Positions 46,501 to 54,829 of a DNA stretch of 64,000 nt are shown piece after piece. The first letter of the stretch is position 1; every line of letters starts with the position of its first letter. The position numbers were made by a program, and so were the translations under genes. Source of the DNA: Stenotrophomonas sp. ASS1 (lineage in GTDB: Bacteria > Pseudomonadota > Gammaproteobacteria > Xanthomonadales > Xanthomonadaceae). The stretch spans positions 3,864,001 to 3,928,000 of the forward strand of contig NZ_CP031167.1 in the NCBI RefSeq assembly GCF_004346925.1, in the 5' to 3' direction. Below the pieces are notes generated by a model that ran no database searches, was not told where the DNA came from, and was given only the letters and a program-made list of their open reading frames with translations.

Positions 46501-47504
46501 CGACGCAGCTCCTCAACGTGCACGCCGGCGGCCACGAACGCGGCCTGCGCGGCGGACTGGTCACCGCCCACCAGGGCGACCACCAGCTGGCCATACGGGG
46601 TGTCCTTGATCCGGTCGATACGGCCGGACAGGATGTTGTAGTCGACCCCGGTCTCCCGCGCGACACTGCCGAGCAGGGGTTCGTAGGTGTCTCCGCCGAG
46701 GAAGGTCAGCCGCACGATGCGGCCACCGACGGCATCGAAATCACGATGCAGCGCGCCTTCATCCACGTGCTCCGATTCGCTGACGAAACGGCGCGTGGTC
46801 GGGTGCTGCGGATGCAGGAACACCCGGGTGACCGGCCCGGTCTCGACCATCTGGCCGGCGTCGAGCACGGCGACACGGTCGCAGACACGGCGGATCACAT
46901 CCATCTCGTGGGTGATCAGCACGATGGTCAGGCCCAGCTCGCGGTTGATCTTCGACAGCAGCGACAACACCGAGGCGGTGGTCTGCGGGTCCAGCGCACT
47001 GGTGGCCTCGTCGCACAGCAGGATCTGCGGGCGGGTCGCCAGCGCACGGGCGATGCCGACGCGCTGCTTCTGCCCACCGGACAGCTGTGCCGGGTACTTC
47101 TGCGCGTGCGCCTCCAGGCCCACGGTCTGCAGCAGCTCGGCCACGCGTGCATCGATCTCCGCCTTCGGCGTGCCCGCCAGCTCCAGCGGGAAGGCAACGT
47201 TGCCGGCCACCGTGCGCGACGACAGCAGGTTGAAGTGCTGGAAGATCATGCCGATGCGCCTGCGCAGCGCGCGCAGGCCATCCGCGTCCAGTGCGGTGAC
47301 ATCCTCGCCACCGATCAGCAAACGGCCACCGCTGGGCTCTTCCAGGCGGTTGATCATGCGGATCAGGGTCGACTTGCCGGCGCCGGAATGGCCGATGATG
47401 CCGAATACCTCACCGGCCTCGATGGTCAGGTCCAGCGGCTGCAGCGCGCTGACTGCGCGGCCGGCAACGGCATAGGATTTGTGCAGGCGCTGGAACTCGA
47501 TCAC
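46497..47504 (-). CDS. metN: Methionine ABC transporter ATP-binding protein MetN
   Basis: ATPase of the MetNI methionine importer, 335 residues. Walker A is GHSGAGKST, the signature is LSGGQKQR, and Walker B is [14 protein letters not shown]-terminal NIL domain (about 260-335) marks it as MetN and mediates methionine trans-inhibition. Start ATG 47504, first in metNI. Confidence 0.97.
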   Translation of the reverse strand: MIEFQRLHKSYAVAGRAVSALQPLDLTIEAGEVFGIIGHSGAGKSTLIRMINRLEEPSGGRLLIGGEDVTALDADGLRALRRRIGMIFQHFNLLSSRTVAGNVAFPLELAGTPKAEIDARVAELLQTVGLEAHAQKYPAQLSGGQKQRVGIARALATRPQILLCDEATSALDPQTTASVLSLLSKINRELGLTIVLITHEMDVIRRVCDRVAVLDAGQMVETGPVTRVFLHPQHPTTRRFVSESEHVDEGALHRDFDAVGGRIVRLTFLGGDTYEPLLGSVARETGVDYNILSGRIDRIKDTPYGQLVVALVGGDQSAAQAAFVAAGVHVEELRR

Positions 47505-47590
47505 GGGCGTGGCTCACCGGCTGGGTGACGGAAGGGGGCGTGCAGCCTACCAGCGCAGGCGGTCGCGCGCCCGCGCCATGGGCCAGAATG

Positions 47591-47610
47591 TTATTCCTTT
47601 TGGTTCTAAG
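47591..47610 (-). promoter_or_regulatory. AT-rich patch upstream of metN
   Basis: A locally AT-rich 20-mer (minus strand: CTTAGAACCAAAAGGAATAA) about 90-105 bp before metN in very GC-rich surroundings. It probably marks the metN promoter or an activator site. No good -35 is present and the regulator is not known. Confidence 0.3.
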
Positions 47611-47623
47611 TCGCCCGCACCCG

Positions 47624-47698
47624 GTAGTGTCGGCCGCTGGCCGGCACCTGCAGCGATCCCTCCGGGGCAAGGAGTTGCCGGCCAGCGGCCGGCACTAC
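47624..47698. repeat. SMAG pair between metN and the EamA gene
   Basis: Plus 47624-47647 (GTAGTGTCGGCC..., one stem mismatch) and minus 47676-47698, facing each other. The second copy is 7 bp from the EamA stop. Confidence 0.92.
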
Positions 47699-47704
47699 CC
47701 CGGC

Positions 47705-48601
47705 TCAGGGATGATCCAGCGGCTTCGGCGGTTCCTGCCGGTTCACCCGCTCACGGTGCAGCAGGTACAGCCCCGAGGCGACGATGATCGCCGCGCCCAC
47801 CCAGGTATAGCTGTCCGGCAGCTGGCCCCAGAAGGCCAGGTCCCAGCCGATCACCCAGACCAGGCCGCTGTACTCCAACGGCGCGATCATCGAGGCCTCG
47901 CCCAGCTGGAACGCCTTGGTCAGGGCAATCTGGCCCAGCGCCCCAGCCAGTCCCATGCCGGCGATCAGCGGCGCATGCGCCAGCTGCAGTGGCACCCAGC
48001 CGGGAAGGGCCAACAGACCGGCACCGATGGCCATGATCACCAGGAACCAGACCACCATCGACTGCGAGGTATCGGTGCGGGTGAGCAGGCTGACCGTGAT
48101 CGCGGCGATGGCATAGGCGGTGGCCGCCGCCAGCACCATCAACCCCGGCACCGAGATGAAGCCGTCCACGCCCGGCCGCAGCACCACCAGCACGCCGACC
48201 AGGCCGATGCCGATGGCCACCCAGCGCCGCGGGCCAACCCGCTCACCCAGCAACGGCACCGACAGCGCGGCGATCAGCAGTGGGGCAACGAAATAGATGG
48301 TGTAGGCGGTGGACAGCGGCAGGTCACGCAGGGCGAACACGAAGCAGCCGATCATCGCCATGCCCAGCCCACCACGCAGCAGGTGCAGGCCCCAGCGGCG
48401 CGGGATCAGCGAGCGCGGGCCGGCGCTGACCAGCACCCAGACCAGCACGAACGGCAACGAAGCCGCCCCACGCAGGAAGGTCACTTCCAGAGTGGGATAG
48501 CTGGCCGACAGCTGCTTCATGCCAGCATCCATCAGCGAGAAACAGGCGACCGCAGCGACCATCCAGGCCACCGCGCGCGAGGGAGAGCGTTGCACGTTCA
48601 T
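47705..48601 (-). CDS. EamA/DMT-family transporter
   Basis: Ten-helix drug/metabolite transporter family permease of 298 residues with the internal EamA duplication (first half to about 150; ALGQIALTKAFQLGEASMIAPLEYSGLVWVIGW in the second). Substrate unknown. Start ATG 48601. It is divergent from yajQ, with a symmetric SMAG repeat between. Confidence 0.9.
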   Translation of the reverse strand: MNVQRSPSRAVAWMVAAVACFSLMDAGMKQLSASYPTLEVTFLRGAASLPFVLVWVLVSAGPRSLIPRRWGLHLLRGGLGMAMIGCFVFALRDLPLSTAYTIYFVAPLLIAALSVPLLGERVGPRRWVAIGIGLVGVLVVLRPGVDGFISVPGLMVLAAATAYAIAAITVSLLTRTDTSQSMVVWFLVIMAIGAGLLALPGWVPLQLAHAPLIAGMGLAGALGQIALTKAFQLGEASMIAPLEYSGLVWVIGWDLAFWGQLPDSYTWVGAAIIVASGLYLLHRERVNRQEPPKPLDHP

Positions 48602-48629
48602 GGCCCATTATCGCCGACCAGACCGGATT

Positions 48630-48655
48630 GTAGAGTCGAGCTTGCTCGACTCTAC
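48630..48655. repeat. Symmetric SMAG repeat
   Basis: GTAGAGTCGAGC-ttGCTCGACTCTAC-type copy that starts GTAG and ends CTAC (26 bp perfect palindrome). It lies in the divergent gap between the EamA and yajQ genes. Confidence 0.92.
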
Positions 48656-48719
48656 AGAAAGCGGGCATGCGGGCCGGCGCGATAGAATGGCCGCCACTGA
48701 ATCCTGCGGAGCATCGCCC

Positions 48720-49202
48720 ATGCCCTCCTTCGACGTCGTGTCCGAAGTCGACACCCACGAGCTGACCAACGCCATCGACCAGGCCAACCGTGAACTGGCC
48801 ACCCGCTTCGACTTCAAGGGCGTGGACGCCAAGTTCGAACGCGATGGCGATGTCATCAACCAGACTGCGCCGACCGAGTTCCAGCTCAAGCAGATGAACG
48901 ACATCCTGCGCGCACGCCTGGCCGCGCGCGGCATCGACGTGCTCAGCCTGGAGTTCGGCGACATCGAAACCAACCTGGCCCAGGCCCGGCAGAAGATCAC
49001 CGTCAAGCAGGGCATCGAGCAGAAGATCGCCAAGAAGATCGCGGCGGCACTGAAGGACGCCAAGCTGAAGGTGGAAAGCCAGATCAACGGCGACAAGCTG
49101 CGCGTGCAGGGCAAGAAGCGCGACGATCTGCAGGACGCCATCGCCGTGCTCAAGGCCGGCAAGTTCGAACTGCCGCTGCAGTTCAACAACTTCCGCGACT
49201 GA
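48720..49202 (+). CDS. yajQ: YajQ-family nucleotide-binding protein
   Basis: A 160-residue protein with two RNP-like folds, of the YajQ family. Homologues in Xanthomonas and Stenotrophomonas bind cyclic di-GMP and affect virulence gene expression. The start MPSFDVVSEVDTHELTNAIDQ and FDFKGVDAKFE are typical. ATG at 48720 after TGCGGAGC. Ends LPLQFNNFRD, the usual C-terminus. Confidence 0.96.
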   Translation: MPSFDVVSEVDTHELTNAIDQANRELATRFDFKGVDAKFERDGDVINQTAPTEFQLKQMNDILRARLAARGIDVLSLEFGDIETNLAQARQKITVKQGIEQKIAKKIAAALKDAKLKVESQINGDKLRVQGKKRDDLQDAIAVLKAGKFELPLQFNNFRD

Positions 49203-49237
49203 TGCCCCCGCCGGGCCCTGCCCGGTGGACTACGCGG

Positions 49238-50335
49238 TCAATCGCGCAGCAGCTTGTACAGCGTGGTACGCGAGATTCCCAACTGGCGTGCGGCCAGGCT
49301 GAGGTTGCCGTCAGCGGCCTGGGCCGCGCGACGCGCGGCCTCACGCTGCTGGTCACGCAGCAGCGGCGCGCCTGGATCTGCCGGGGTGCTCCGCACAGTA
49401 GACCGGTGCGCCGCGCCCCGCGGCCCCTGCAGACGCTGCAGGTAGACCGCACTGCCCTCGCCCAGCCGGACCCGATGCGCTGCGCCCGGTTGCAGCAGCC
49501 GACGCCGTTGCGCCGCACTGGCACCGGAAAACAGCGCTTCCAGACCCAGCAGCGGCAACGGCCCGCGCCGTGGCAGGCCCAGCAGGCGCCGTGCAACGCG
49601 GTTGGCTGCACGCAGCTGGCCATCCTCCTGCACCGCCAGCAGTCCCTGCAGCGGTGACGCCAGCCAGCGCGGATCATGTTGCACGGCCAGCAGGTGTACG
49701 TCAGTGAGGCTGTGGAACAAGCGATTTTCGCTGGCCAGCGCAGCCTGCCGGAAATAGCCCTGCAGCAGCGCGGGATCGCGCTCGCCAAGACCGGTGATAT
49801 CGATCACTCCGCAGACCCGACCGTCGAGATCGTGCAGTGGCTCGCTCAGGCAGAACACCGGCGCGAACCGCTGCAGGTAGTGTTCGTTGCCGCGCACCAG
49901 TGCCGGCACATCGTCGGCCAGGCTGACCGCTGGCGCGGTGGTGCCGATCTCGGTCTCGCCCAGCTGTCGCCCGACCTGGATCGGCCGCAGCAAGGGAGCA
50001 TCTTCCAGCCCGTGGGCCTGCTGCGCGATCACCATGCCGTCGCGGTTGGCGCAGAACATCGTCCAGCCACGCCCACCGAAGGCCGCCCAGAGCTGTTCCA
50101 GCTCCGGCTGCACGCAACGCGCCAGGCGCCGGTCATCGGGATGGGACAGATGGCGGCCATCGCCCAGCAGCGGCCGATAGTCCGGCTCCTGCCCCGGCTG
50201 CAGGCCCGCCGCGCGCGAACGCAGCCATGACTGCTGCAGCGGCAGCGGCAACACGCCCAATGAGCGCGCATCGCCGTCGGCGAAAGCGGCACGTGCCGCC
50301 ACCAGTTGTTGCTGCCCGACTGTCGTGGCCATCAT
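49238..50335 (-). CDS. AcoR-like Fis-type regulator lacking an AAA+ domain
   Basis: A 365-residue regulator with an N-terminal GAF domain of the AcoR type (HPDDRRLARCVQPELEQLW; GMVIAQQ; VGRQLGETEIGTTAPAVSLADD; FAPVFCLSEPLHDLDGRVCGVIDITG), a short PAS-like region and a C-terminal Fis HTH (NLSLAARQLGISRTTLYKLLRD). The sigma-54-activating AAA+ domain (GAFTGA, Walker motifs) is absent, so it should act without sigma-54. Start ATG at 50335 (or 50332). It lies just downstream of an alcohol and an aldehyde dehydrogenase gene on the same strand, probably its targets. Confidence 0.85.
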   Translation of the reverse strand: MMATTVGQQQLVAARAAFADGDARSLGVLPLPLQQSWLRSRAAGLQPGQEPDYRPLLGDGRHLSHPDDRRLARCVQPELEQLWAAFGGRGWTMFCANRDGMVIAQQAHGLEDAPLLRPIQVGRQLGETEIGTTAPAVSLADDVPALVRGNEHYLQRFAPVFCLSEPLHDLDGRVCGVIDITGLGERDPALLQGYFRQAALASENRLFHSLTDVHLLAVQHDPRWLASPLQGLLAVQEDGQLRAANRVARRLLGLPRRGPLPLLGLEALFSGASAAQRRRLLQPGAAHRVRLGEGSAVYLQRLQGPRGAAHRSTVRSTPADPGAPLLRDQQREAARRAAQAADGNLSLAARQLGISRTTLYKLLRD

Positions 50336-50410
50336 GGACGCAGCGTACACCCGCCAGCGGCAACGCCATGTTACGTCTCGGCAACGGAGCGTTTCCGTTT
50401 CAAGACGCGT

Positions 50411-50453
50411 TCAAACAAAGGGGCAGAGCCGTTATGGAAAACGGATCTGCCCC
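50411..50453 (-). terminator. Intrinsic terminator of the adh gene
   Basis: GGGGCAGAGCCGTT (50420-50433) and AACGGATCTGCCCC (50440-50453) form a 14-bp stem with one mismatch. On the minus strand it is followed by TTTGTTTG. It would end transcription from the dehydrogenases before the regulator gene. Confidence 0.7.
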
Positions 50454-50455
50454 AT

Positions 50456-50477
50456 GCAGGCCAGCGGCCGGCACTAC
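50456..50477 (-). repeat. SMAG repeat after adh
   Basis: Minus copy with an imperfect 5' half (GCAGGCC-agc-GGCCGGCACTAC), between the terminator hairpin and the adh stop. Confidence 0.8.
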
Positions 50478-50489
50478 CAACAAGGGAAA

Positions 50490-51617
50490 CTACGCCGCGA
50501 TGCGCAGCACCGGCTTCAGGGTAATGCCACGGGTACTGTCTTCGGCGGCCTGGTTGATCTGTTCCAGCGGATAGAACTTCACCAGTTTGTCGAACGGGAA
50601 GCGTCCCTGCTGGAACAGGGTCACCAGCTGCGGAATGAACACCTGCGGCACACTGTCGCCCTCGACGATGCCGCGGATGCTGCGACCGCCGAGCAGCAGG
50701 TTGTTCACATCGAAACTGGCGGTGGTGCCCAGCTTCGGCGCACCGACCACGCCCATCATGCCCAGCCCACCCAGCGCCTCGACGCCAGCGGACAGCACGT
50801 CCGGACGACCGGTCGATTCCAGCGCGAAGTCAGCACCCCCACCCGTGATCGCACGCACCGCCTCGACCACATCGGTCTCCCGGCTGTTGACCACGTGGGT
50901 GGCCCCCAGCTCCAGAGCAAGCTCCAGGCGCGAAGGCACCACGTCGATGGCAATGATGGTGGTGGCCCCGGCCACCTTGGCCGCCATCACCGCGCTCAGG
51001 CCCACCGCACCGGCACCATAGCTTGCAAAGCTGCTGCCCGACCGCACCTGCAGCGAGTTGAGCACCGCACCGGCACCGGTCTGGATGCCGCACCCCAGCG
51101 GGCCCAGCAGTTCCAGTGGTGCGTCATCAGGCACCTTGATCGCATTGATCTCGCGGGCCAGCGCGTAGGTGGCAAACGAGGACTGGGCGAAGAAGTGATC
51201 GTGCAGCGGCTGGCCCTGCGCATCGGTGATCGCGGTATGGCCGTGACCATCATCGCCACCGAAGTTCAGGGCGAAGAAATCCCTGCAGTAAGCACCGTGT
51301 CCACCCCGGCAGGGATTGCAGTGACCACAGGCGCCGTAGGTCAGCACCACGTGATCCCCCGCCTTGAGGTCGCGCACGTTCGGGCCAACCGCTTCGACGA
51401 TGCCCGCCCCCTCATGGCCCAGCACCGCCGGCAGCGGCACCGGATAGTACTGATCGCGCACGATCAGGTCGGTATGGCACAGGCCGGTGGCCACCACCTT
51501 CACCAGCACCTCGTCGTCCTGGGGACCGCGCAGCGTCGCCTGCTCGATGACGAAGGGCTGCTCCTTGCCGCGTACCACGGCGGCGGTGATCTCACGCGTT
51601 GCGTTGTTGTCGTTCAT
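50490..51617 (-). CDS. Zinc-dependent alcohol dehydrogenase (aryl-alcohol type)
   Basis: Medium-chain dehydrogenase of 375 residues from the ATG at 51617. Catalytic zinc site C-H-T-D (GLCHTD) and GHEGAGIVEAVG; structural zinc cysteines in CGHCNPCRGGHGAYC; Rossmann motif GAGAVGLSAV. The pattern resembles XylB-type benzyl-alcohol dehydrogenases. It is 17 nt downstream of an aldehyde dehydrogenase of the benzaldehyde type, so alcohol to aldehyde to acid is the likely pathway. Confidence 0.9.
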   Translation of the reverse strand: MNDNNATREITAAVVRGKEQPFVIEQATLRGPQDDEVLVKVVATGLCHTDLIVRDQYYPVPLPAVLGHEGAGIVEAVGPNVRDLKAGDHVVLTYGACGHCNPCRGGHGAYCRDFFALNFGGDDGHGHTAITDAQGQPLHDHFFAQSSFATYALAREINAIKVPDDAPLELLGPLGCGIQTGAGAVLNSLQVRSGSSFASYGAGAVGLSAVMAAKVAGATTIIAIDVVPSRLELALELGATHVVNSRETDVVEAVRAITGGGADFALESTGRPDVLSAGVEALGGLGMMGVVGAPKLGTTASFDVNNLLLGGRSIRGIVEGDSVPQVFIPQLVTLFQQGRFPFDKLVKFYPLEQINQAAEDSTRGITLKPVLRIAA

Positions 51618-51634
51618 CGTGATGGCTCCTTCGA

Positions 51635-53101
51635 TCAGATCGGGTAAGCGGGCGCTTCGCCCTTGACGGTCAACCACTGCCACTGGGTGAACTCCTCGCC
51701 GTTGGCCGGGCCACCGATGCTGGTGCCGTTGCCGGACGCGCCGACGCCGCCGAAGGGGTTGATCACCTCGTCATTCACGGTCTGGTCGTTGATGTGCAGC
51801 AGACCGGTACGCAGGCGCTCGCCGATCTTCAGCGCGCGGCCGACGTTGCTGGACACGATCGCCATCGACAGCCCGTACTCGCTGTCGTTGGCCAGGCGCA
51901 CGGCTTCGTCGTCATCGTCGAACGGCACCACCACCGCTACCGGCGCGAAGATTTCCTCGCTGAAGGCCGGATTGTCGGCCGCAACGTTGCCGAGCACGGT
52001 GGGTGCGAAGAACAGCTCCCGGTGCGTGCCGCCCGCTTCCAGCGTGGCACCGGCCTGCACCGCCTGCTCGACCACGCGTGCAGCATGGTCGCGCTGGCCG
52101 GCATTGATCAGCGGGCCGATCGCCACGTCCTCACGTGCCGGGTCGCCTACCTTCAGCGCGTTGGCCTTGGCCACCAGTTTCTGCAGGAACGTGTCATGGA
52201 TCTTCCGGTGCACCAGCACGCGGCCGGTCGCCATGCAGATCTGGCCCTGGTGCAGGTAGACGCCCCACGCGGTGTTGGCCACCGCCAGGTCCAGGTCCGC
52301 ATCGTCCAGGATGATCAACGAATTCTTGCCACCCAACTCCAGCGAAACCTTTTTCAGGTGCTTGCCCGCCGCTTCGCCGACCTTGCGCCCGGCGGCGGTG
52401 GAACCGGTGAACTGGATCATCGCCACGTGCGGGTCACTGGTCAGCGCGGCCCCGGCCGCGCCATCGCCGGGCAGCATGTGCAGCACGCCTGCCGGCAGGC
52501 CCGCCTGCTCGAACAGGCGTGCGATCACCGCGCCACCACACACTGCCGTACGCGGGTCCGGCTTGAGAACCACAGCGTTGCCCAGCGCGATCGCCGGGGC
52601 CACCGCGCGCATCGCAAGGTAGAGCGGGAAGTTGAACGGCGAGATGACCCCGACCACGCCCAGCGGGCGGCGCCGCGCCAGGTTCAGCTTGCCCGGCTCG
52701 GAGGGCAGGATCTCACCCGTGCTGCGCGACGGCAGTGCGGCGGCCTCGTGCAGCGCCTTGATCGTCACCTTGGCCTCGAAGCCGGCCTTCAGGCGGGTCG
52801 AGCCGCTTTCGCGCACCAGCCACTCGACCAGGGTGTCGATGTTTTCTTCGGCCAGACGCGCGGCTTTGCGCAGCACGTCGGCACGCTGTTCGTAGGGCGC
52901 CGCCGCCCACGCCTGCTGCGCCTGTGCCGCGGCAGCCGCCGAACGCGCGATCTGCGCCGGGTCGGCCAGGCCGATCTCGCCCAACTCCTGGCCGGTGGCC
53001 GGTTCAATCACCGGGTGCCGTTGCGGGGCAGCCTGCCAGTGGCCATCAAAGAAGGCGCCGGCCCAGAGGGCGTCCGGCAGCCACGGGGAAGATGCAGTCA
53101 T
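51635..53101 (-). CDS. Benzaldehyde-dehydrogenase-like aldehyde dehydrogenase
   Basis: NAD(P)-dependent aldehyde dehydrogenase of 488 residues from the ATG at 53101. Catalytic Cys289 (HQGQICMATGR), Glu255 (ELGGKN) and FTGST near 231-235. The sequence around the cysteine fits XylC/vanillin-dehydrogenase-type enzymes. First gene of a probable aldh-adh operon. Confidence 0.9.
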   Translation of the reverse strand: MTASSPWLPDALWAGAFFDGHWQAAPQRHPVIEPATGQELGEIGLADPAQIARSAAAAAQAQQAWAAAPYEQRADVLRKAARLAEENIDTLVEWLVRESGSTRLKAGFEAKVTIKALHEAAALPSRSTGEILPSEPGKLNLARRRPLGVVGVISPFNFPLYLAMRAVAPAIALGNAVVLKPDPRTAVCGGAVIARLFEQAGLPAGVLHMLPGDGAAGAALTSDPHVAMIQFTGSTAAGRKVGEAAGKHLKKVSLELGGKNSLIILDDADLDLAVANTAWGVYLHQGQICMATGRVLVHRKIHDTFLQKLVAKANALKVGDPAREDVAIGPLINAGQRDHAARVVEQAVQAGATLEAGGTHRELFFAPTVLGNVAADNPAFSEEIFAPVAVVVPFDDDDEAVRLANDSEYGLSMAIVSSNVGRALKIGERLRTGLLHINDQTVNDEVINPFGGVGASGNGTSIGGPANGEEFTQWQWLTVKGEAPAYPI

Positions 53102-53294
53102 GGGTGTCCTCCTGTGTCGTGCATCCATTCCACGCCCGTCGCCCCGGACTGGCAATCGGCCATCCATCGGTAGCGCGCAACGGTTTGAATCTTCAGGAAT
53201 TTCCAGCTTCGCCACTGTCCAGTTCCTGCACAGTGGACAGCGCAGCACCGGCACACTGCCTACAATGACGGCCCCGCCAGCCCACGTGCCCGCC

Positions 53295-53861
53295 ATGACC
53301 GATTCCCACCTGCCCACCGATGACCCGATCGCCGCCACCCGCCTGTGGCTGGAGCGCATCGTCATCGGCCTGAACCTGTGCCCGTTCGCCAAGGCGGTGT
53401 ACGTGAAGGACCAGGTCCGCATCGTGCTCAGCGATGCGACCACGCCGGAAGCCCTGGTTGAACAGCTGGCCGAGGAGCTGGTGCTGCTGCGCGATACCCC
53501 GGCCGAGCAGATCGACACGACGCTGATCGTGCATCCGCAGGTGCTGACCGATTTCCTCGACTACAACGATTTCCTCGACAACGCCGATGCGGCGATCGAG
53601 GCACTGGACCTGCAGGGCATCCTGCAGGTGGCCAGCTTCCACCCGGACTACCAGTTCGATGGCGTGGCCGCGGACGACGCCAGCAACTACACCAACCGCG
53701 CGCCCTTCCCCACCCTGCACCTGCTGCGCGAAGACAGCGTGGCACGCGCGGTGGATGTTTATCCGGACCCGGACGTGATCGTCGAGCGCAACATCCAGAC
53801 CCTGGACCGCATCGGTGTGGACGGCTGGCATCGCCGCCTGCGCGGCGAAGACCTGACGTGA
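53295..53861 (+). CDS. DUF1415 family protein
   Basis: A 188-residue cytoplasmic protein of the DUF1415 family (ATRLWLERIVIGLNLCPFAKAVY; FHPDYQF; YTNRAPFPTLHLLRE). Function unknown. ATG at 53295 follows CGCC; the open frame continues upstream without a start site. Its stop overlaps the GTG start of the SDR gene (GTGA), so the two are coupled. Confidence 0.9.
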   Translation: MTDSHLPTDDPIAATRLWLERIVIGLNLCPFAKAVYVKDQVRIVLSDATTPEALVEQLAEELVLLRDTPAEQIDTTLIVHPQVLTDFLDYNDFLDNADAAIEALDLQGILQVASFHPDYQFDGVAADDASNYTNRAPFPTLHLLREDSVARAVDVYPDPDVIVERNIQTLDRIGVDGWHRRLRGEDLT

Positions 53862-54661
53862 GCACGGTGCCGCCGATTGCCGCATGGCCGGCCGCGCCAC
53901 TGTCGGGCAAGGTTGTGCTGGTCACCGGCGGTGCCAACGGCATCGGCCGTGGTATTGCCCAGGCCGTACTTGGTGCCGGAGGACGCGTGCTGATCGGCGA
54001 CCTGGACGTGGAGGCCGGAGAAGCGTGTCTGGCGGAATGGCAGCGCGGCGAGGATGCCGCGTTCCAGCGCCTGGACATCACCGACGAAGCGAGCGTGCGC
54101 GACTTCATCGCCGTGGCCCTGCAGCGTTTCGGCCGTATCGACGGACTGGTGAACAACGCGGGCATCGCCGGTCCACACGGCACAGGGTTGCAGGATATGG
54201 ACTGGGACGAGTGGCAGCGCCGGCTGTCGTCACTGCACGGTGCATTCCTGTGCAGCAAGCACACGTTGCCAGCACTGACCGCCAGCGCCGCCGGTGCGAT
54301 CATCAACATCGCCTCCACCCGGGCCTGGCAATCCGAAGCACACAGCGAAGCCTACGCGACAGCCAAGGGTGGGCTGGTGGCCTTCACCCATGCACTTGCG
54401 ATCAGCGCCGGCCCGGCGGTGCGGGTGAACAGCATCAGCCCCGGCTGGATCGGCACCACTGCGTGGCAGGCACCCTCACAGCGCCACGCGCCGGAATACT
54501 CAGCCATCGACCATGCGCAACACCCGGTCGGCCGGGTCGGCCGCCCCGAAGACATCGGTGCACTGGCGGTGTACCTGCTGTCGTCGCTGTCCGGTTTCAC
54601 CACCGGCCAGGACTTCATCGTGGACGGCGGCATGACCCGGAAGATGATCTACGCCGAATGA
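53858..54661 (+). CDS. Short-chain dehydrogenase/reductase
   Basis: Classical SDR of 267 residues, starting at GTG 53858. Motifs: TGGANGIG for NAD(P), NNAG, catalytic Ser-Tyr-Lys with YATAK, then VNSISPGWI and a C-terminal GQDFIVDGGMTRKM. Substrate unknown. Coupled to DUF1415; followed by four SMAG repeats. Confidence 0.92.
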   Translation: MSTVPPIAAWPAAPLSGKVVLVTGGANGIGRGIAQAVLGAGGRVLIGDLDVEAGEACLAEWQRGEDAAFQRLDITDEASVRDFIAVALQRFGRIDGLVNNAGIAGPHGTGLQDMDWDEWQRRLSSLHGAFLCSKHTLPALTASAAGAIINIASTRAWQSEAHSEAYATAKGGLVAFTHALAISAGPAVRVNSISPGWIGTTAWQAPSQRHAPEYSAIDHAQHPVGRVGRPEDIGALAVYLLSSLSGFTTGQDFIVDGGMTRKMIYAE

Positions 54662-54680
54662 CCCCAAGGCGCGACGCCCG

Positions 54681-54821
54681 GTAGAGGCCAACCTTGGTTG
54701 GCCTGGGCTTTTCGCCAACCAAGGTTGGCACCTACCAAGGCGTTACGCCATGTCCGAACATTCCGGTAGATCCACGCCATGCGTGGATAGCGGTAACGTG
54801 CCAACCAAGGTTGGCACCTAC
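54681..54821. repeat. Cluster of four SMAG repeats of two subtypes
   Basis: Plus 54681-54704 and minus 54714-54735 (GCCAACC subtype), plus 54766-54788 (ATCCACGC subtype), minus 54798-54821 (GCCAACC subtype). The ATCCACGC copy sits inside what looks like a longer GCCAACC array, in the convergent gap before the M3 peptidase. Confidence 0.93.
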
Positions 54822-54829
54822 CAAACACC

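Noticed and set aside
54681..54821. Evenly spaced repeats resembling a CRISPR array
   Set aside because: The units are SMAG palindromes in alternating orientation with unequal spacing and two subtypes; no cas genes are present.
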